In this document: piece after piece, positions 11,744-23,074 of the stretch
Numbering within the stretch: position 1 is the stretch's first letter
How the letters are laid out: the number at the start of each line of letters is the position of its first letter
NCBI GenBank assembly: GCA_025504975.1
Contig: JANUWI010000009.1
Location: 1,116,001 to 1,180,000 of the forward strand
Origin: Plenodomus lindquistii
Taxonomy: Eukaryota; Ascomycota; Dothideomycetes; Pleosporales; Leptosphaeriaceae
Length of the DNA: 64,000 nt
Reading direction: 5' to 3'
The notes under the pieces: model-generated
What the model saw: only the letters and a program-made list of their open reading frames with translations
Told to the model about the DNA's origin: nothing
The model's database searches: none
Position numbers and translations under genes: made by a program

Positions 11744-13611
11744 ATGGTTTCCTTCATCCAGAAAACAAACTCTGCCATCGCGCGCTCGCCGGTGGGCAGG
11801 TACTTCCGCCTCGAAGGCTCGGGTCACGTACGATGGTCGTCCATTCAAGTACCGTGCATATTCTAATCTCTCACAGCCCAAGGAGCGCAAGGGCAGCTAC
11901 TTCTTCACCGAATTCCGCGGTGGAATGGCTACCTTCTTCGCCATGGCCTACATCATCTCTGTCAATGGTAAGTGAGCAAAGCTGGGCCAGGGAGTCGCAA
12001 TGACTGATGATTCATAGCCTCCATCGTCTCTGACAGCGGTGGTACATGTGTCTGCCCTCCTGAGAACACCGACTTCTGTGCAACCGACCCCGACTACGCC
12101 CTTTGTGTCCAACTCGTCAGGCGTGATTTGGTCACTGCTACTGCTGCCATCTCCGCCTTGACTTCGTTCTGCATGGGTCTCTTCGCCAACCTGCCTATCG
12201 CTCTCGCCCCAGGAATGGGTCTCAACGCCTACTTTGCCTACACGGTTGTTGGCTTCCACGGCTCTGGAATGGTCCCCTATGAAGTTGCACTGACCGCCGT
12301 CTTTGTCGAGGGTTGGGTCTTCGTTGCCCTGACCCTGCTTGGTATTCGTCAATGGCTCGCTAGGTATGCTCCTATTGGCTCATCTCACCCGGTAAATGCT
12401 GACTGTTCACCAGGGCAATTCCCGCTAGCATCAAACTCGCGACTGGTGTCGGTATCGGTCTCTACCTCACAATCATTGGTCTCGCATACTCTGCAGGTAT
12501 CGGTGTCATTACTGGAGCCGTTGCCACCCCTCTGGAATTGGCAGGTTGCGAACAGCAGTACATCGACCCGGAAACGCATGCTTGCCCAGGAGCCTACAAG
12601 ATGAGAAACCCAACCATGTGGATTGGCATCTTCTGCGGTGGTTTGCTCACAGTCATGTTGATGCTTTACCGTGTCAAGGGTGCAATCATCATTGGCATTC
12701 TTCTCGTCTCTATCATCTCCTGGCCGCGCCCCACCGATGTCACGTACTTCCCTTACACCCCGCTCGGCAACTCCGCTTTTGACTTCTTCAAGAAGGTCGT
12801 CACCTTCCACCCAATTACGAAGATTCTGGCTGTGCAAGAGTGGAACATTTCCGAATACAGTAACCAATGGGGTCTTGCCTTCATCACCTTCCTCTACGTC
12901 GACATTCTGGATTGCACTGGTACCCTTTACTCCATGGCCCGCTTCAGCGGTGTCATCGATGAGCGCACTCAAGATTTCGAGAACTCGTCCATCGCCTACA
13001 GTGTCGACGCCATTGGTATTTCGATTGGATCGCTCATGGGTTGCCCTCCAGTCACAGCCTATATCGAGTCTGGTGCGGGTATCTCTGAAGGTGGCAAGAC
13101 TGGTCTTACAGCCATGTTCGCCGGTCTCGGATTCTTCATCGCCATCTTCTTCGCGCCGATCTTCGCTTCGATTCCCCCCTGGGCAACTGGATGTACACTG
13201 ATCATTGTCGGCTCCCTAATGGCTTCGGCTGCAAAGGACATCAACTGGCGCTATATGGGTGATGCGATTCCAGCTTTCCTCACCATTGCAATCATGCCCT
13301 TCACCTACTCTATCGCTTACGGTCTTATTGCCGGTATCTGCTCGTACATGTTCATCAACACCGTTGTCTGGCTGATCGAGGTTGCATCAGGCGGCCGTAT
13401 CGTTCCTCCTAACAAGGACGAGAAGGAGCCTTGGACATGGCGTATTCCCGGCGGTATTGCACCACCATGGATGCAACGTATCCGTAGCGGAAAGAAGGAC
13501 TTTTGGAGGTCCAATGACGAGCATGAGGGCGTAGCTGCTGGACCTCCCAGTGAGCACAGCTCGGCGCACGGTCACGACAAAGAGTACATTACTGAGAACA
13601 AGCAGTCCTAG
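11744..13611 (+). CDS. azgA: AzgA-type purine (hypoxanthine-adenine-guanine) permease
   Basis: Plasma-membrane H+/purine symporter of the AzgA branch of nucleobase transporters. Exons 11744-11827, 11877-11967, 12018-12363 and 12414-13611 (introns 49, 50 and 50 nt) give 572 aa. Family signatures: the RGGMATFFAMAYII start of helix 1, the LPIALAPGMGLNAYFAY block, the FLYVDILDCTGTLYSMA helix with a substrate-contacting Asp, and the TAYIESGAGISEGGKTG loop containing the conserved Glu. A hydrophilic loop with Cys residues (VCPPENTDFC) follows helix 1 and is typical of fungal members. Length and about 12-14 membrane segments match the family. The C-terminal tail is hydrophilic and His/Ser rich. Expression is probably nitrogen controlled, by analogy only. 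Confidence 0.95.
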
Positions 13612-14566
13612 GGACTGTGCTTGTGCTGTTGGACTGTTCTGTTTTGATATTTGTTTGGATAGGCTGAAACGTTGTCTCGGCACATTGCTGTACATAAGAG
13701 CTCGCCGTCGGCATTGACAGTATCTTGCTGGCTCTGCAGACGTCTCCACATAGTTTGCCATTTTTCTCGATATACCCTCATTTGCGGTCGTTCTCGATGA
13801 CGGCCACAATCTATCACTATATTCGTCCCATTGGCCAACACTCACTTTAACTTTGCGTTGTGTACATGAGAACCCAAGATGCGTAACATGACCATGTGCC
13901 CACTAGTCTCGCCAATGCAAACCTTCTCCTCAAATTCCTGCCGTGCAGTATACGCCAAATCATACTCTCAGCCAATGACCACGCAGTTACACAATATGAC
14001 AATGTGCAGCCCAGCACTGCATGCGGCGCCGGGAGAGCCTTACCTTGTGCATCATGCACACGCACATGCAGTCTTAACGGGAAGCGGCGGCGCAAGGGTT
14101 CATTCGATAAGCGATTGGGCCGAGGCAGTCACACCCCACCAAGCATGTTGATGGCAGATCGGACCGCCGACGAGGGGCGGTTCCGCACATGACTGTCCAA
14201 CTTACTGCACCAAGCTCCCATATAGCTTCTCACTATCAATTCCTCCACAACTATTACCTCCACAGATTAACGGCGTCCAGCTCTACCTCGCGCAACTGAA
14301 TCCTTCGCGCTTAGAAAGCAGAGCGGAATTGCAAGCGCGGATCCAAAGACGTCCGGCTTTCGGAAGCAGAAGACGACTTTTTAGCTAAGCAGGGTGTCTT
14401 GACTCTTGAGCGAGATTTCGGCAACAGGGGAATTGTAATCGCAGATTTGAAACAGAGGAATTGGTAATAAGAGGTCGAATATACAATATACACTACAGTC
14501 ACTACACCACACAACGGGACGAATTGCACACGCATAGCACAGTCTCCACCACCACCACCAGCCAAC
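13612..14566. other. intergenic between purine permease and RIB3
   Basis: 3' flank of the permease and promoter of RIB3. Short frames only; no repeat or RNA gene seen. Confidence 0.5.
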
Positions 14567-15380
14567 ATGCCCGCCGCCGATGAACTCAACGGCGTAAACG
14601 GCCACACCGAGAACATCTCAGCCTCGACACCCGCACACCCAGCATTCGACTCAATACCCGATATCATAAAAGCCTTCGGTATGTCCCTTCCCTTCCCATG
14701 CCACCCCCTCCTCCCACCCTCCACCTCAAACTAACCCCCATCTCCCCCCTTCAGCAAACGACGAATTCGTAATCGTCCTCGACTCTCCCTCGCGCGAAAA
14801 CGAAGGCGACCTAATCATCGCCGCATCCGCCCTAACCCCCTCAAAAGCCTCCTTCATGATCCGCTACTCCTCAGGCTACATCTGCGCGCCGCTGTCCGCG
14901 TCCCGCGCCGCAGCCCTCAAACTCCCCCAAATGGTAACCGACAACGCAGACCCCAACCACACCGCCTACGCCGTCTCAATCGACGCAAACCATCCCTCCG
15001 TCACCACGGGAATCAGCGCAACAGACCGAAGCCTGACATGCCGTATGCTCGCCGACCCTGCCTCACACGCCGACGATTTCCGTCGCCCAGGCCATATCTT
15101 ACCCCTGCAGGCGCGCGACGGCGGGGTCAGGGAGCGCAAGGGACATACAGAGGCTGCAGTCGAATTGTGCAGACTCGCGGGCAAAGAAGAGGTCGGTGTG
15201 ATTTGCGAGCTTGTTATTGATGGGGAGGAGGTTGAGGGCGGAAGACCCGAGTTGAGCGGTGGAGGCATGATGAGGACGGAGGAGTGTTTGGCGTTTGGGA
15301 AGAGGTGGGGGATTAGAGTTTGCACGATTGAGGATTTGGAGAGGTATGTTGTTGAGACTGAGGGGGGGTTGCAGAGGTAG
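14567..15380 (+). CDS. RIB3: 3,4-dihydroxy-2-butanone 4-phosphate synthase (riboflavin synthesis)
   Basis: Converts ribulose 5-phosphate to 3,4-dihydroxy-2-butanone 4-phosphate and formate, supplying the four-carbon unit of the riboflavin xylene ring. Exons 14567-14678 and 14755-15380 (intron 76 nt) encode 245 aa, slightly longer than the yeast enzyme. The acidic active-site stretch SRENEGDLIIAA follows the intron, the substrate loop ATDRSLTCRML and the HTEAAVEL helix are present, and the PGHILPLQARDGGV segment is intact. The first 35 residues are a low-complexity extension of unknown use. Homodimeric cytosolic enzyme needing Mg2+, from family knowledge. The 5' half is strongly C-rich at third positions while the 3' half is G-rich. 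Confidence 0.96.
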
Positions 15381-15414
15381 CGTTTCTGATGATCCTGATA
15401 TGTGAGTCTTGGCG

Positions 15415-15449
15415 GTGGATGGTTGGATGGATGGTTGGATGGATGGATA
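15415..15449. repeat. GGAT/GGTT tetranucleotide microsatellite
   Basis: About eight units of GGAT with interspersed GGTT, 35 bp past the RIB3 stop codon. Confidence 0.85.
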
Positions 15450-15881
15450 GAGAGGGGACGGGGGACTGGAGAGAAGAGGGAGGGCAAGGAGGCGGTGGAA
15501 CGGGACTATGGGATTCGGGTGCTGGAGTATTGTTTGACTTGACCACCCTTGGTCTCGACTCTGCAGATTGTAGACGAGTATACAATACACGCTATAGCTA
15601 TACGAAGAAAAGAAAACAAACTAGATGGCTCTAATACAGCGCAACACTTTAATTCCTGATTACCCTTCCTACTCCTTCCTGATCCTCGCTCAAGTCACAC
15701 ACGTTTTTTTTTTAAAAAAAAGGAGGGGGTTCGAGATGGCGTTTTCAAAGTCTTAAACTGTGTAAATTTGGGTATATCTACATCAACTCGTTAAAAAAAA
15801 GGGGGGGCCGTGAAAGCCCAGCCCAGCCCAAGGTTCACATTGGGTCTGCGCTCTTGGATCTTTTTGGCATGCCATTTTCAC

Positions 15882-15882
15882 G

Positions 15883-15919
<37 letters not shown>

Positions 15920-15921
15920 TC
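15882..15921. repeat. compound CT/GT microsatellite
   Basis: About ten CT units run straight into about nine GT units, 65 bp beyond the PAC1 stop codon and so probably in its 3' untranslated region. Confidence 0.9.
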
Positions 15922-15985
15922 TCTGTCTTTCTGTACATCCAATGAGCCCCTCTGTCAAGCATTCCCAAACACTTTCCCGCCACTC

Positions 15986-17483
15986 TCACGAAGCAAAGAT
16001 ACGAACACTGAGGTCAACACAGCCCGTCGCAATCACACAGCGTATCCCCGCCTTTGCAGCCTCCTCTTCCTTCTTCTTTGCTACGCCGTTTGTAGCGCCA
16101 TTCGTAGCATCCCCATTTACAGGAACGTCCTTGACGATATTGGGAGCCCAGCGCATGCAGCTTACGAAATGGCCGTGGGCGTCCGTGACAGTCTTGACGC
16201 ATCGGCCTTCTTGCGTGAGATCCCAGCAGCGAATCGTCTTATCGTCGCTCGCACTCAAGAGATACTTCCCGCCTGGATGGAACACCAGCGAGCGGACCCA
16301 GTTGTCGTGGCCTGTGAGCGATTTCACCAGGGTTCCCCGACCGTCCCAGATCTTGATCGACTTGTCTCTTGACCCTGTAGCGATGAACTCGGCAGAGCTG
16401 CTTAGGGGAGGTGGTTTCTTGAGGCCAGCTAACGAGGCGAGATTCGCATAGCTGACTGGCGGCGCAATGGTAACGCATTCGATGACGTGCTCGTGGCCTA
16501 GGAACGTGCATTTTGCTTCGCCGGAGCTGGCATCCCAGAGTCGCGCGGTTTGGTCGTTGCCTGCCGATACGAGCCAACGGCCGTCGAACGATGGTGCCAC
16601 GTCGCGCACCCAGTCTGCATGGCCGCGTATCGTTTTCACGCAGTACCCTGTTGTGACGTCCCATATTCGTAGGGTCTTATCGCGCGAGGCAGAGACAAGG
16701 AGGTTGCCGGAGGAGGGCGAGCCGGCTGCTCCAGAAGGGACGAAGCGGATTGCGGAGACGGAGTGGTCGTGGCCGGGGAGGGTGCGGATGTTCTTATATT
16801 CGTCCGAGGGGTCCCAGAGTTTGATAGTGAGATCGCTCGAGCAGGACGCAAGTAGTGTGCCTCCTCTTGGACCGCCAAAGTCTACGTCCAGCACGCCTTT
16901 TGTATGTCCTTTCACTGTCCGTTCTAGCTCGCCCAACTCCCAGTCCCATATCTTTATAGTGGTGTCCTCAGACCCCGAAGCTAGCGAGGAGAAGACGGGG
17001 TGAAATGCGACGCAAGTGATGGGCTGTCGGTGCGACTGGAGAGTGTGTCGTGCGGGAGCTCGGGGTAGCCATGCTGTGGGGTCTTTGTTTTTTCGGAGGA
17101 GGGAGGTCGGTGTGGTGGAGTCGAGTTCGCTCTGTAGACTGGCACTGCGCGATTCGAGGTCCAGAATCTGATATCAGTGAGCATACCGCGCAGCAAGCAG
17201 CGTCTGACATGTGACTACCGACCTTCTTCTGCAACCGCACCACACTGGTCCACTTCTTCTCCAGGATGCCCTCGTACTTTTTCTGGGTGCCCTCGTCGAA
17301 GCTGGGGGGGATGTTGGCCTCCTCGCGAAAGGCTTCGGCGGCCTTTGTGGCCCCGATGACGCCAAAGTAGGCTATTATCGACTTGTGTCTGCCCTACCCG
17401 TTAGCGGGACGCTGCACGTGTCGGGCGTCTGGCGAAGCTCACAGCTCTTCGGCCTGCCGGTCTGTCAGCAGCAACGAGCCCAT
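15986..17483 (-). CDS. PAC1: nuclear distribution protein PAC1/NudF (LIS1 homologue)
   Basis: Dynein regulator that targets dynein to microtubule plus ends and is needed for nuclear migration along hyphae. Exons 17483-17443, 17388-17223 and 17167-15986 (introns 54 and 55 nt) encode 462 aa, as in other fungal LIS1 proteins. A LisH dimerisation motif (about residues 9-41, KSIIAYFGVIGATKAAEAF) is followed by a short coiled coil (about 60-88), and a WD40 propeller begins at about residue 111 with clear blades such as ASGSEDTTIKIWD, LLVSASRDKTLRIWD and LLSASDDKTIRCWD. A poly-charged insert (KKKEEEAAK) sits before the final blade. It is transcribed divergently from the Stu2-family gene at 18209, the two ATGs being 725 bp apart. 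Confidence 0.97.
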
Positions 17484-18208
17484 TGCGATGTGAAGCTCCT
17501 AGCCGACCGCCGCAATTGCCACCATGCACTGTGGGTGGTAGGGCTGTGGTGCCGGCTCTCAACGGGGCATAGGCGGTGTCTGCGTCGGGCAGGGCGCCGG
17601 GCAGGATATGGGGGATCGGGGGTCGGACCGACTGGTTTTGTTGTGTTGGCGGGGTGGGCAGGCGGCGGCGGGCGGTGGGCGGCGGGCGGCGATGGGTGGT
17701 GGCCGAGGGACTGATTGTATGTATGCGTGGGGAGTGAATGTGTGCGTGCGGGTGCGAGCAATGCGTCGGCGGGGGTCTCTTGCGGTGGGTTGCTGGCCGG
17801 GCGTGGGCGCAGGCGTCGGGATTGCATGTGCCTGCAGGGTTCTGCTGTCACCCTGGCGATAGCGCCTGCCCGACATACCAAAACAACCCGCTTTTTGCAA
17901 CACCACCACCACCACGGGCAAGCACAACGTCGCCGCCACTACACCCGCCCGCCCACTGTCGCTGTCCTGTCTCCACGCCTCAGCCAGCTTCCCTACAGCG
18001 CACGCGCTCCGGGGCTTCCCTACACAGTGCTGCCCCTCTTGCGCACTGCTCTCCACCACAACACACCCACTGCTGCCTACCGAGATCGAGCGCTGGATAG
18101 AGCAGCATCACACTACTACACTCAGGCTCGAGACACCAGCAACTGACTCTACCACAGCCCCCAGCACGGCACAACACACACTACCACCGGCGCACATCAC
18201 AACACACC
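17484..18208. promoter_or_regulatory. bidirectional promoter region of PAC1 and the Stu2 homologue
   Basis: 725 bp between two divergent start codons, GC-rich on the PAC1 side and CA/CT-rich on the Stu2 side. No clear TATA box. It must hold both promoters and leaders; specific factor sites cannot be named from sequence alone. Confidence 0.6.
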
Positions 18209-20989
18209 ATGGCGGACGCCGAGGAAGACTTCAGCTCCCTTCCGCTGCCTGATCGCTTCACCCACAAGAACTGGAAAGTACGAAAGGAGGGCTATGAGGC
18301 TGCTGCAAAAGAGTTCTCCCTTGCTGCGAGCGAGTCAGACCCAGTCGTGCGCCAGTTCATCAACGACGCGAGCATATGGAAGGGCGTTGTCGGCGACTCC
18401 AACGTAGCAGCACAGCAAGAAGGTCTTGCCGCGCTATGCGCCTTTCTCGAGATCGCCGGGCAAGCTGGGTGTACACGGTAAGAACTCAGTGTTGGACCGA
18501 ATTCTAGACGTGTCGCTAATACGCCATACTTCAGCACGCGGGGCAACACAATCACAACAATCGCCGAAAAGGGTCTACCGTCCACAAGACCAGCGGCAAA
18601 AGCAAAGGCCATCGAGGCCCTGCTCCTGTACATCGAAACCGACAAGCCGGACCCCGTGATTGAAGAACTCCTCCCAGTGCTCTCCAACAAGCAACCGAAA
18701 GTCATCGCAGCAACTCTCGACGCCCTGACGCAAATATACCACGCCTATGGATGCAAAACCATTGAACCCAAGCCAGTCCTAAAGTTGCTTCCAAAGGTCT
18801 ACGGACATGCAGACAAGAACGTGCGCGCAAAGGCGCAGGAACTCACAGTCGAGCTGTACCGATGGCTGAAAGAGGCCATGAAGCCCCTCTTCTGGGGAGA
18901 ATTGAAGCCTGTGCAACAACAAGATCTCGACAAACTGTTCGAAAAGGTCAAAGACGAGCCAGCACCAAAACAAGAGCGTCTGCTCCGATCACAGCAGGCA
19001 GCCAAGGAAGCCGCGCCAGCAGCAGGAGGTGGAGAGGCTGAGGACGAAGAGGAGGAGGAGGCGGCAATTGACCTCGAGCCAGAATTCGAAGCTGTCGACG
19101 TCTTCCCCAACATCCCAAAGGACTTCTCAGAAAAACTGGCGTCATCTAAATGGAAGGACCGGAAAGAGGTTCTGGACGAGACCCACAAGGCTTTGAATCA
19201 TCCACGAATCGCTGAAGGGCCATTCGACGAGTTAGTGCGTGGCTTTGCCAAGTCTATGAAGGACGCCAACATTGCTTGTGTATCGACAGCAGCCAATTGT
19301 GTAGAGCTTCTTGCAAAGGGTCTGAAGAAGAGCTTCAACAAGTACCGCAAGGACATTATGAACGCAATGATGGAACGTCTGAAAGAGAAGAAACAATCCG
19401 TCACTGATGCCATTGGCGCCGCACTCGATGCAGCCTTTGCCTCTACCACCTTCGCAGACTGTCTGGAAGAAATACTTGAGTTCCTGAAACACAAAAACCC
19501 ACAAGTCAAGCTTGAGTCGTCACGATTCTTGGTGCGATGCCTCAAGAGTACCCGGGATGCGCCCACACCAGAGCAAGCAAAGGGAATTGCAGAGTCTTCT
19601 ACCAAGCTTCTGACAGAGTCGCAAGAAGTGCAACGATCCGCTGGAGCTGAAATCCTGGGAACACTTTGGAAAATCATGGGAGATCGCATTATGAACGCAC
19701 ATCTTGACGGTCTTGATGAAATCCGCAAAACCAAGATCAAGGAATACTTCGATGCCGCAGAGGTCAAATCCAAATACAAGCCAAAGGCAGCCGCGCCACC
19801 CAAAGCCGCTGCTCCTCCTCCAGCAGCAGCCAAGAAAGTCTTCAACAAGCGACCAGCAGCACCAGGCGCAAAGAAGCCGGCACCGAAAGCTGCTGCGCCT
19901 CCTCCTCCTCCACCACCAGTCGAAGAGCCTCTCGCACCAGTACCAACATCGCGGCCAGCTGCATCCAAGTTGGGAGCGCCAAAGCCAGGTCTTGCTGGAC
20001 CAAGACTAGGAGGACTGAAGAAGCCAGGTCTCGCTGCCCCTTCACCAAGACGTCCCGTAGCGTCTCCTCCCCCCGATGATGAAGATGTTGCGCCCCCTCC
20101 ACAGCCAAAGTTCGGAGCTGGGCGTGGACTTGCAGGACGTCCGCTCGGCAAGCCCGCTGCCGAAGCTGCAACACCAGTTCCTGCACAAGCACCTTCTGCA
20201 ATCAGTTTGGTTGAGCGTGCAGAACTCGATGAGCTCCGGGCGGAGGTCGAACGTGTCCGCCGACAGAATGAAGAGTTGCGTGCAGAGAGATCCAAGCTCA
20301 CTTCACAGATCTACGAGCTGCAGAATCACAATGCTCAGCTCATCGAGGACCACACTCGTGACGTGCTGTCGATCAAGGCGAAGGAGACACAGCTTGTACG
20401 CGCTCGCTCAGACTTTGAGGCCGCTGAGCAAACGGTCCAGAATCAACGACGAGAGGTGGATCGCCTAAAGCGCGAGCTACATCGCCAAGTTCGAGCACCA
20501 TCACCCACAGGCACCGATCTATCGGAGCAAATATACAACGACGATGCGATCAGCGTTCCCAATGGAGCACGAAACGGCGATTCTGGGTATGGCAGTCATG
20601 GCCTGTATGCTCGAAGAGAGCGAAGCTTTGCGGGCGGGCCCACAAGCCCAGGTGGTGACGGTAAGGAGAACTTTGATTCTCTTTCTCGCCCCAGTAGCAA
20701 TTTGAGTGGGAAGCTGAGCCCACGTCGAACAGATGCTTCCGCTAAATCCTCAATGTCTTCACGAGGCGGCGACCGTTTGAGTCCCACGGAAAATGGCACG
20801 AGTCGAATGGGAGGCCAGCAGACTTCCGGTGCATCTGGTGCAGAGAGCTGGAAGCGTGCTGCCGAAGTCACCCAGAACTTGAAGCAAAGGATTGAGATGA
20901 TGAAGGCAAGTTTTGTGGGCACATGTATTGAAGTTCCAACTAACTCAATCTAGGCCAAACAAGGGATTGGGCGACCGCCGCCACAATAA
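18209..20989 (+). CDS. STU2: XMAP215/Dis1-family microtubule polymerase (Stu2/Alp14 type)
   Basis: Microtubule plus-end polymerase acting at the spindle pole, kinetochores and growing tips. Exons 18209-18477, 18535-20905 and 20954-20989 give 891 aa. TOG domain 1 covers about residues 1-230 and TOG domain 2 about 279-505 (PKDFSEKLASSKWKDRKEVL). A basic Ala/Pro linker (about 510-645) rich in KKPAPKAAAPP and GGLKKPGL-like repeats binds the lattice. A coiled coil at about 646-742 (ERAELDELRAEVERV) allows dimerisation, as usual for fungal two-TOG members. The last intron (48 nt) uses GC-AG (GCAAGT donor, AACTAAC branch point, TAG), replacing a retained-intron tail with AKQGIGRPPPQ. If unspliced, the protein would end at 20953 and differ only at the tip. 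Confidence 0.93.
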
Positions 20990-21584
20990 GCTCTAAGCCG
21001 TCGCATTCGCAATCGTACGAGGCTCGCATTCGTATTGAGTGTTCCGTACCGACTCGCTGTTTCTGGCTGGACGCCGCTTCTCTGGACACCAGTAGCCCAT
21101 CTTAGCTTGTTGTACGTTAGGTGTTTGATAGCTTGATGTATGCATCTTCTCCGCGGGCGTTTCAATGGCGTTGGGCTGATTTGGCATGCCACGGTGTTGG
21201 TGCTGGGAATGGCAAGCGAACGGGAGCTGATGGGGGATTGCATAGACATACGGGGCTTTGACCATAGGCAGGGTTCAGAGCATGTTTTCTTCGCGAGATA
21301 TCCCTTTTCGTATGCCCGCACTTTTTTTTAGGCTAGCATTTGCAACGGAGTTGATTGTCGCTCGCTTCACCACAGACGCTCGGTCCGAAAAGGTGATTGA
21401 TTCTCACCGTGCAGCCATGGCCCATGAACCACAGTACTGGGCCTTATGCAACTCGTGCCGATTTAAACACATCTTACTTGGCGCGCGTATCGTAATTGAG
21501 GGCGGCTAGAATGTTGCACAACCTTCTCTCACACGTTGATACCATTCATCCAATCTTCATGCGCCTGCAGTCATCTGCAGTTGA
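20990..21584. other. intergenic between the Stu2 homologue and the aminotransferase-like gene
   Basis: No supported coding frame or repeat; 3' flank of one gene and promoter of the next, both on the plus strand. Confidence 0.5.
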
Positions 21585-23074
21585 ATGCACGGCATGGAAG
21601 CGGGACTATCCAAGCGCATGGAAAGGACCCTGAACGGCCTGCTCCCAACACTGGCTGCTATTGCCCCACCAGCGCAGTTCGACCCCACAGCCGCGATTGA
21701 TCTGTCCAGCGCGCAGAATGAAGTGATTCGACCGGAGCTTCTGGAACTTTACAAAAGCACCGTAGAGACGAACGTCTCCAGTCAGGTTCGTCGGAGTTGT
21801 GTTACCGTAGTGAGGACTTGTCACACTAAACTACGAACCAGGTGTTCGCATTGCCCAGTCACGGTCTCAAAGGAGGAGATCTGCACGCTCGAGACGCTTT
21901 AGCTTCCTTTTTCAACACCTACTTTCATCCTGTTCATGCTGTCCGGTCCGAGCACATCGCACTTACGGCGGGAGGATCTGACGCAATCGAGAGTCTCATT
22001 ACCGCCGTGTGCGACGATGGCGATAGCGTTATTATTCCTGGTCCATATTGGCGTAAGTCATCAACGTCGTCTTGATCACCAGGTCTGAAGACGTCAAACT
22101 CACTCTTCTACAGATGGGTTCGAGCACATTCTCAAGTCACGAGCCAATGTGAATTCCATCATCGCCTCGCCGCCCAGCTATGAGCACTGGGACAACTATC
22201 TTATCCCCTCCATTCAAGCAGCCTACGACTTCTCCACCGAGAGATCACGCATCAAAGCAGTGATATTGTGTAATCCACACAATCCGCTTTCGAGATGCTA
22301 TCCTGAAAACACTTTACTGGGCTTGATGGAGTTCTGTCAAGAACACAATCTCCATCTCATCGTCGACGAAATATACGCACTGACAGATCTCAACATTGAC
22401 GATGAAGGGCCTGAGTTCGTCTCTGCCTTATCGTTGACAGACCCTTTTCGTCCTGATGGCTGTATCAAAATCGATCCCAGCCGAGTCCACGTTGTATGGA
22501 GTGCAAGTAGATTGTTTGGCATGAATGGGCTCAGAATAGTAAGTTTCCGCTGACCCTACCATACAGTCCCGTCGCAACGATACTAACCGCTCAAAAGGGC
22601 TGCGTCGTATCCCAACATAATCCCATCCTCCTGTCCTCCCTTTCCCTCCTGACCATGCATCACGCCAACACCCTCGCAACATCCTACCTCTCCTCCCTCC
22701 TAACCTGGTCCCAACTTTCCACCCTCCTGCAACTCAATACCGAACGCCTCACTGCATCCTGCCATCTTCTCATTTCCGCCCTTCGCTCATGGGACATCGA
22801 CTTCGTGACGCCCACCCATGGCATCTTCCTCTTCGCCAAGCTAGCGAAGAACGCGAAGAGCGCGAGTGATGAGAGCAATTTCTATGATCGACTGGCTGTG
22901 CATGGGGTGCGTGTTGCGCAAGGAAGATTTCACAAGGGTGTAGAGGGGGAGTTTGGGTGGGCGAGAATACGGTTTTCGGTATCGCAGGGTGTGATGAGGG
23001 ATGCGTTGGAGAGAATCGAGGTGTTTCTTGAGTCGGCAGGGCGGGCGACTGAAGGGGTCATGGGGGGCTTCTGA
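21585..23074 (+). CDS. class I/II aminotransferase-like protein (ACC synthase-like) lacking the catalytic lysine
   Basis: Fold-type I PLP-enzyme relative. Exons 21585-21785, 21842-22052, 22114-22538 and 22598-23074 (introns 56, 61 and 59 nt; last with a TACTAAC branch) encode 437 aa. Recognisable blocks: GGSDAIESLI near the cofactor phosphate, PGPYWHGFEH, NPHNPLSR (PLP-ring Asn), VDEIYAL (Asp and Tyr) and IRFSVS with the substrate-carboxylate Arg. The pattern that should contain the Schiff-base lysine reads WSASRLFGMNGLRIG; the lysine position (residue 270, codon AGA at 22509-22511) is arginine. Every other consensus position fits, so this is not an alignment slip. Without the lysine normal transamination is not expected; it may be a pseudoenzyme, use another chemistry, or be a recent loss of function. 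A second ATG lies at 21594. Confidence 0.9.

Larger units (their letters stand above)
15381..15985. other. low-complexity intergenic between RIB3 and PAC1 (tail to tail)
   Basis: Holds a GGAT/GGTT tetranucleotide repeat (15415-15449), a T10A8 block (15704-15721), an A8G7 run near 15792, and a CT run joined to a GT run (about 15882-15921). No coding frame. Confidence 0.7.

Noticed and set aside
15704..15721. T10A8 block as a terminator hairpin
   Set aside because: It could fold, but a T10A8 run is common low-complexity sequence in fungal 3' flanks and gives no specific evidence of termination.
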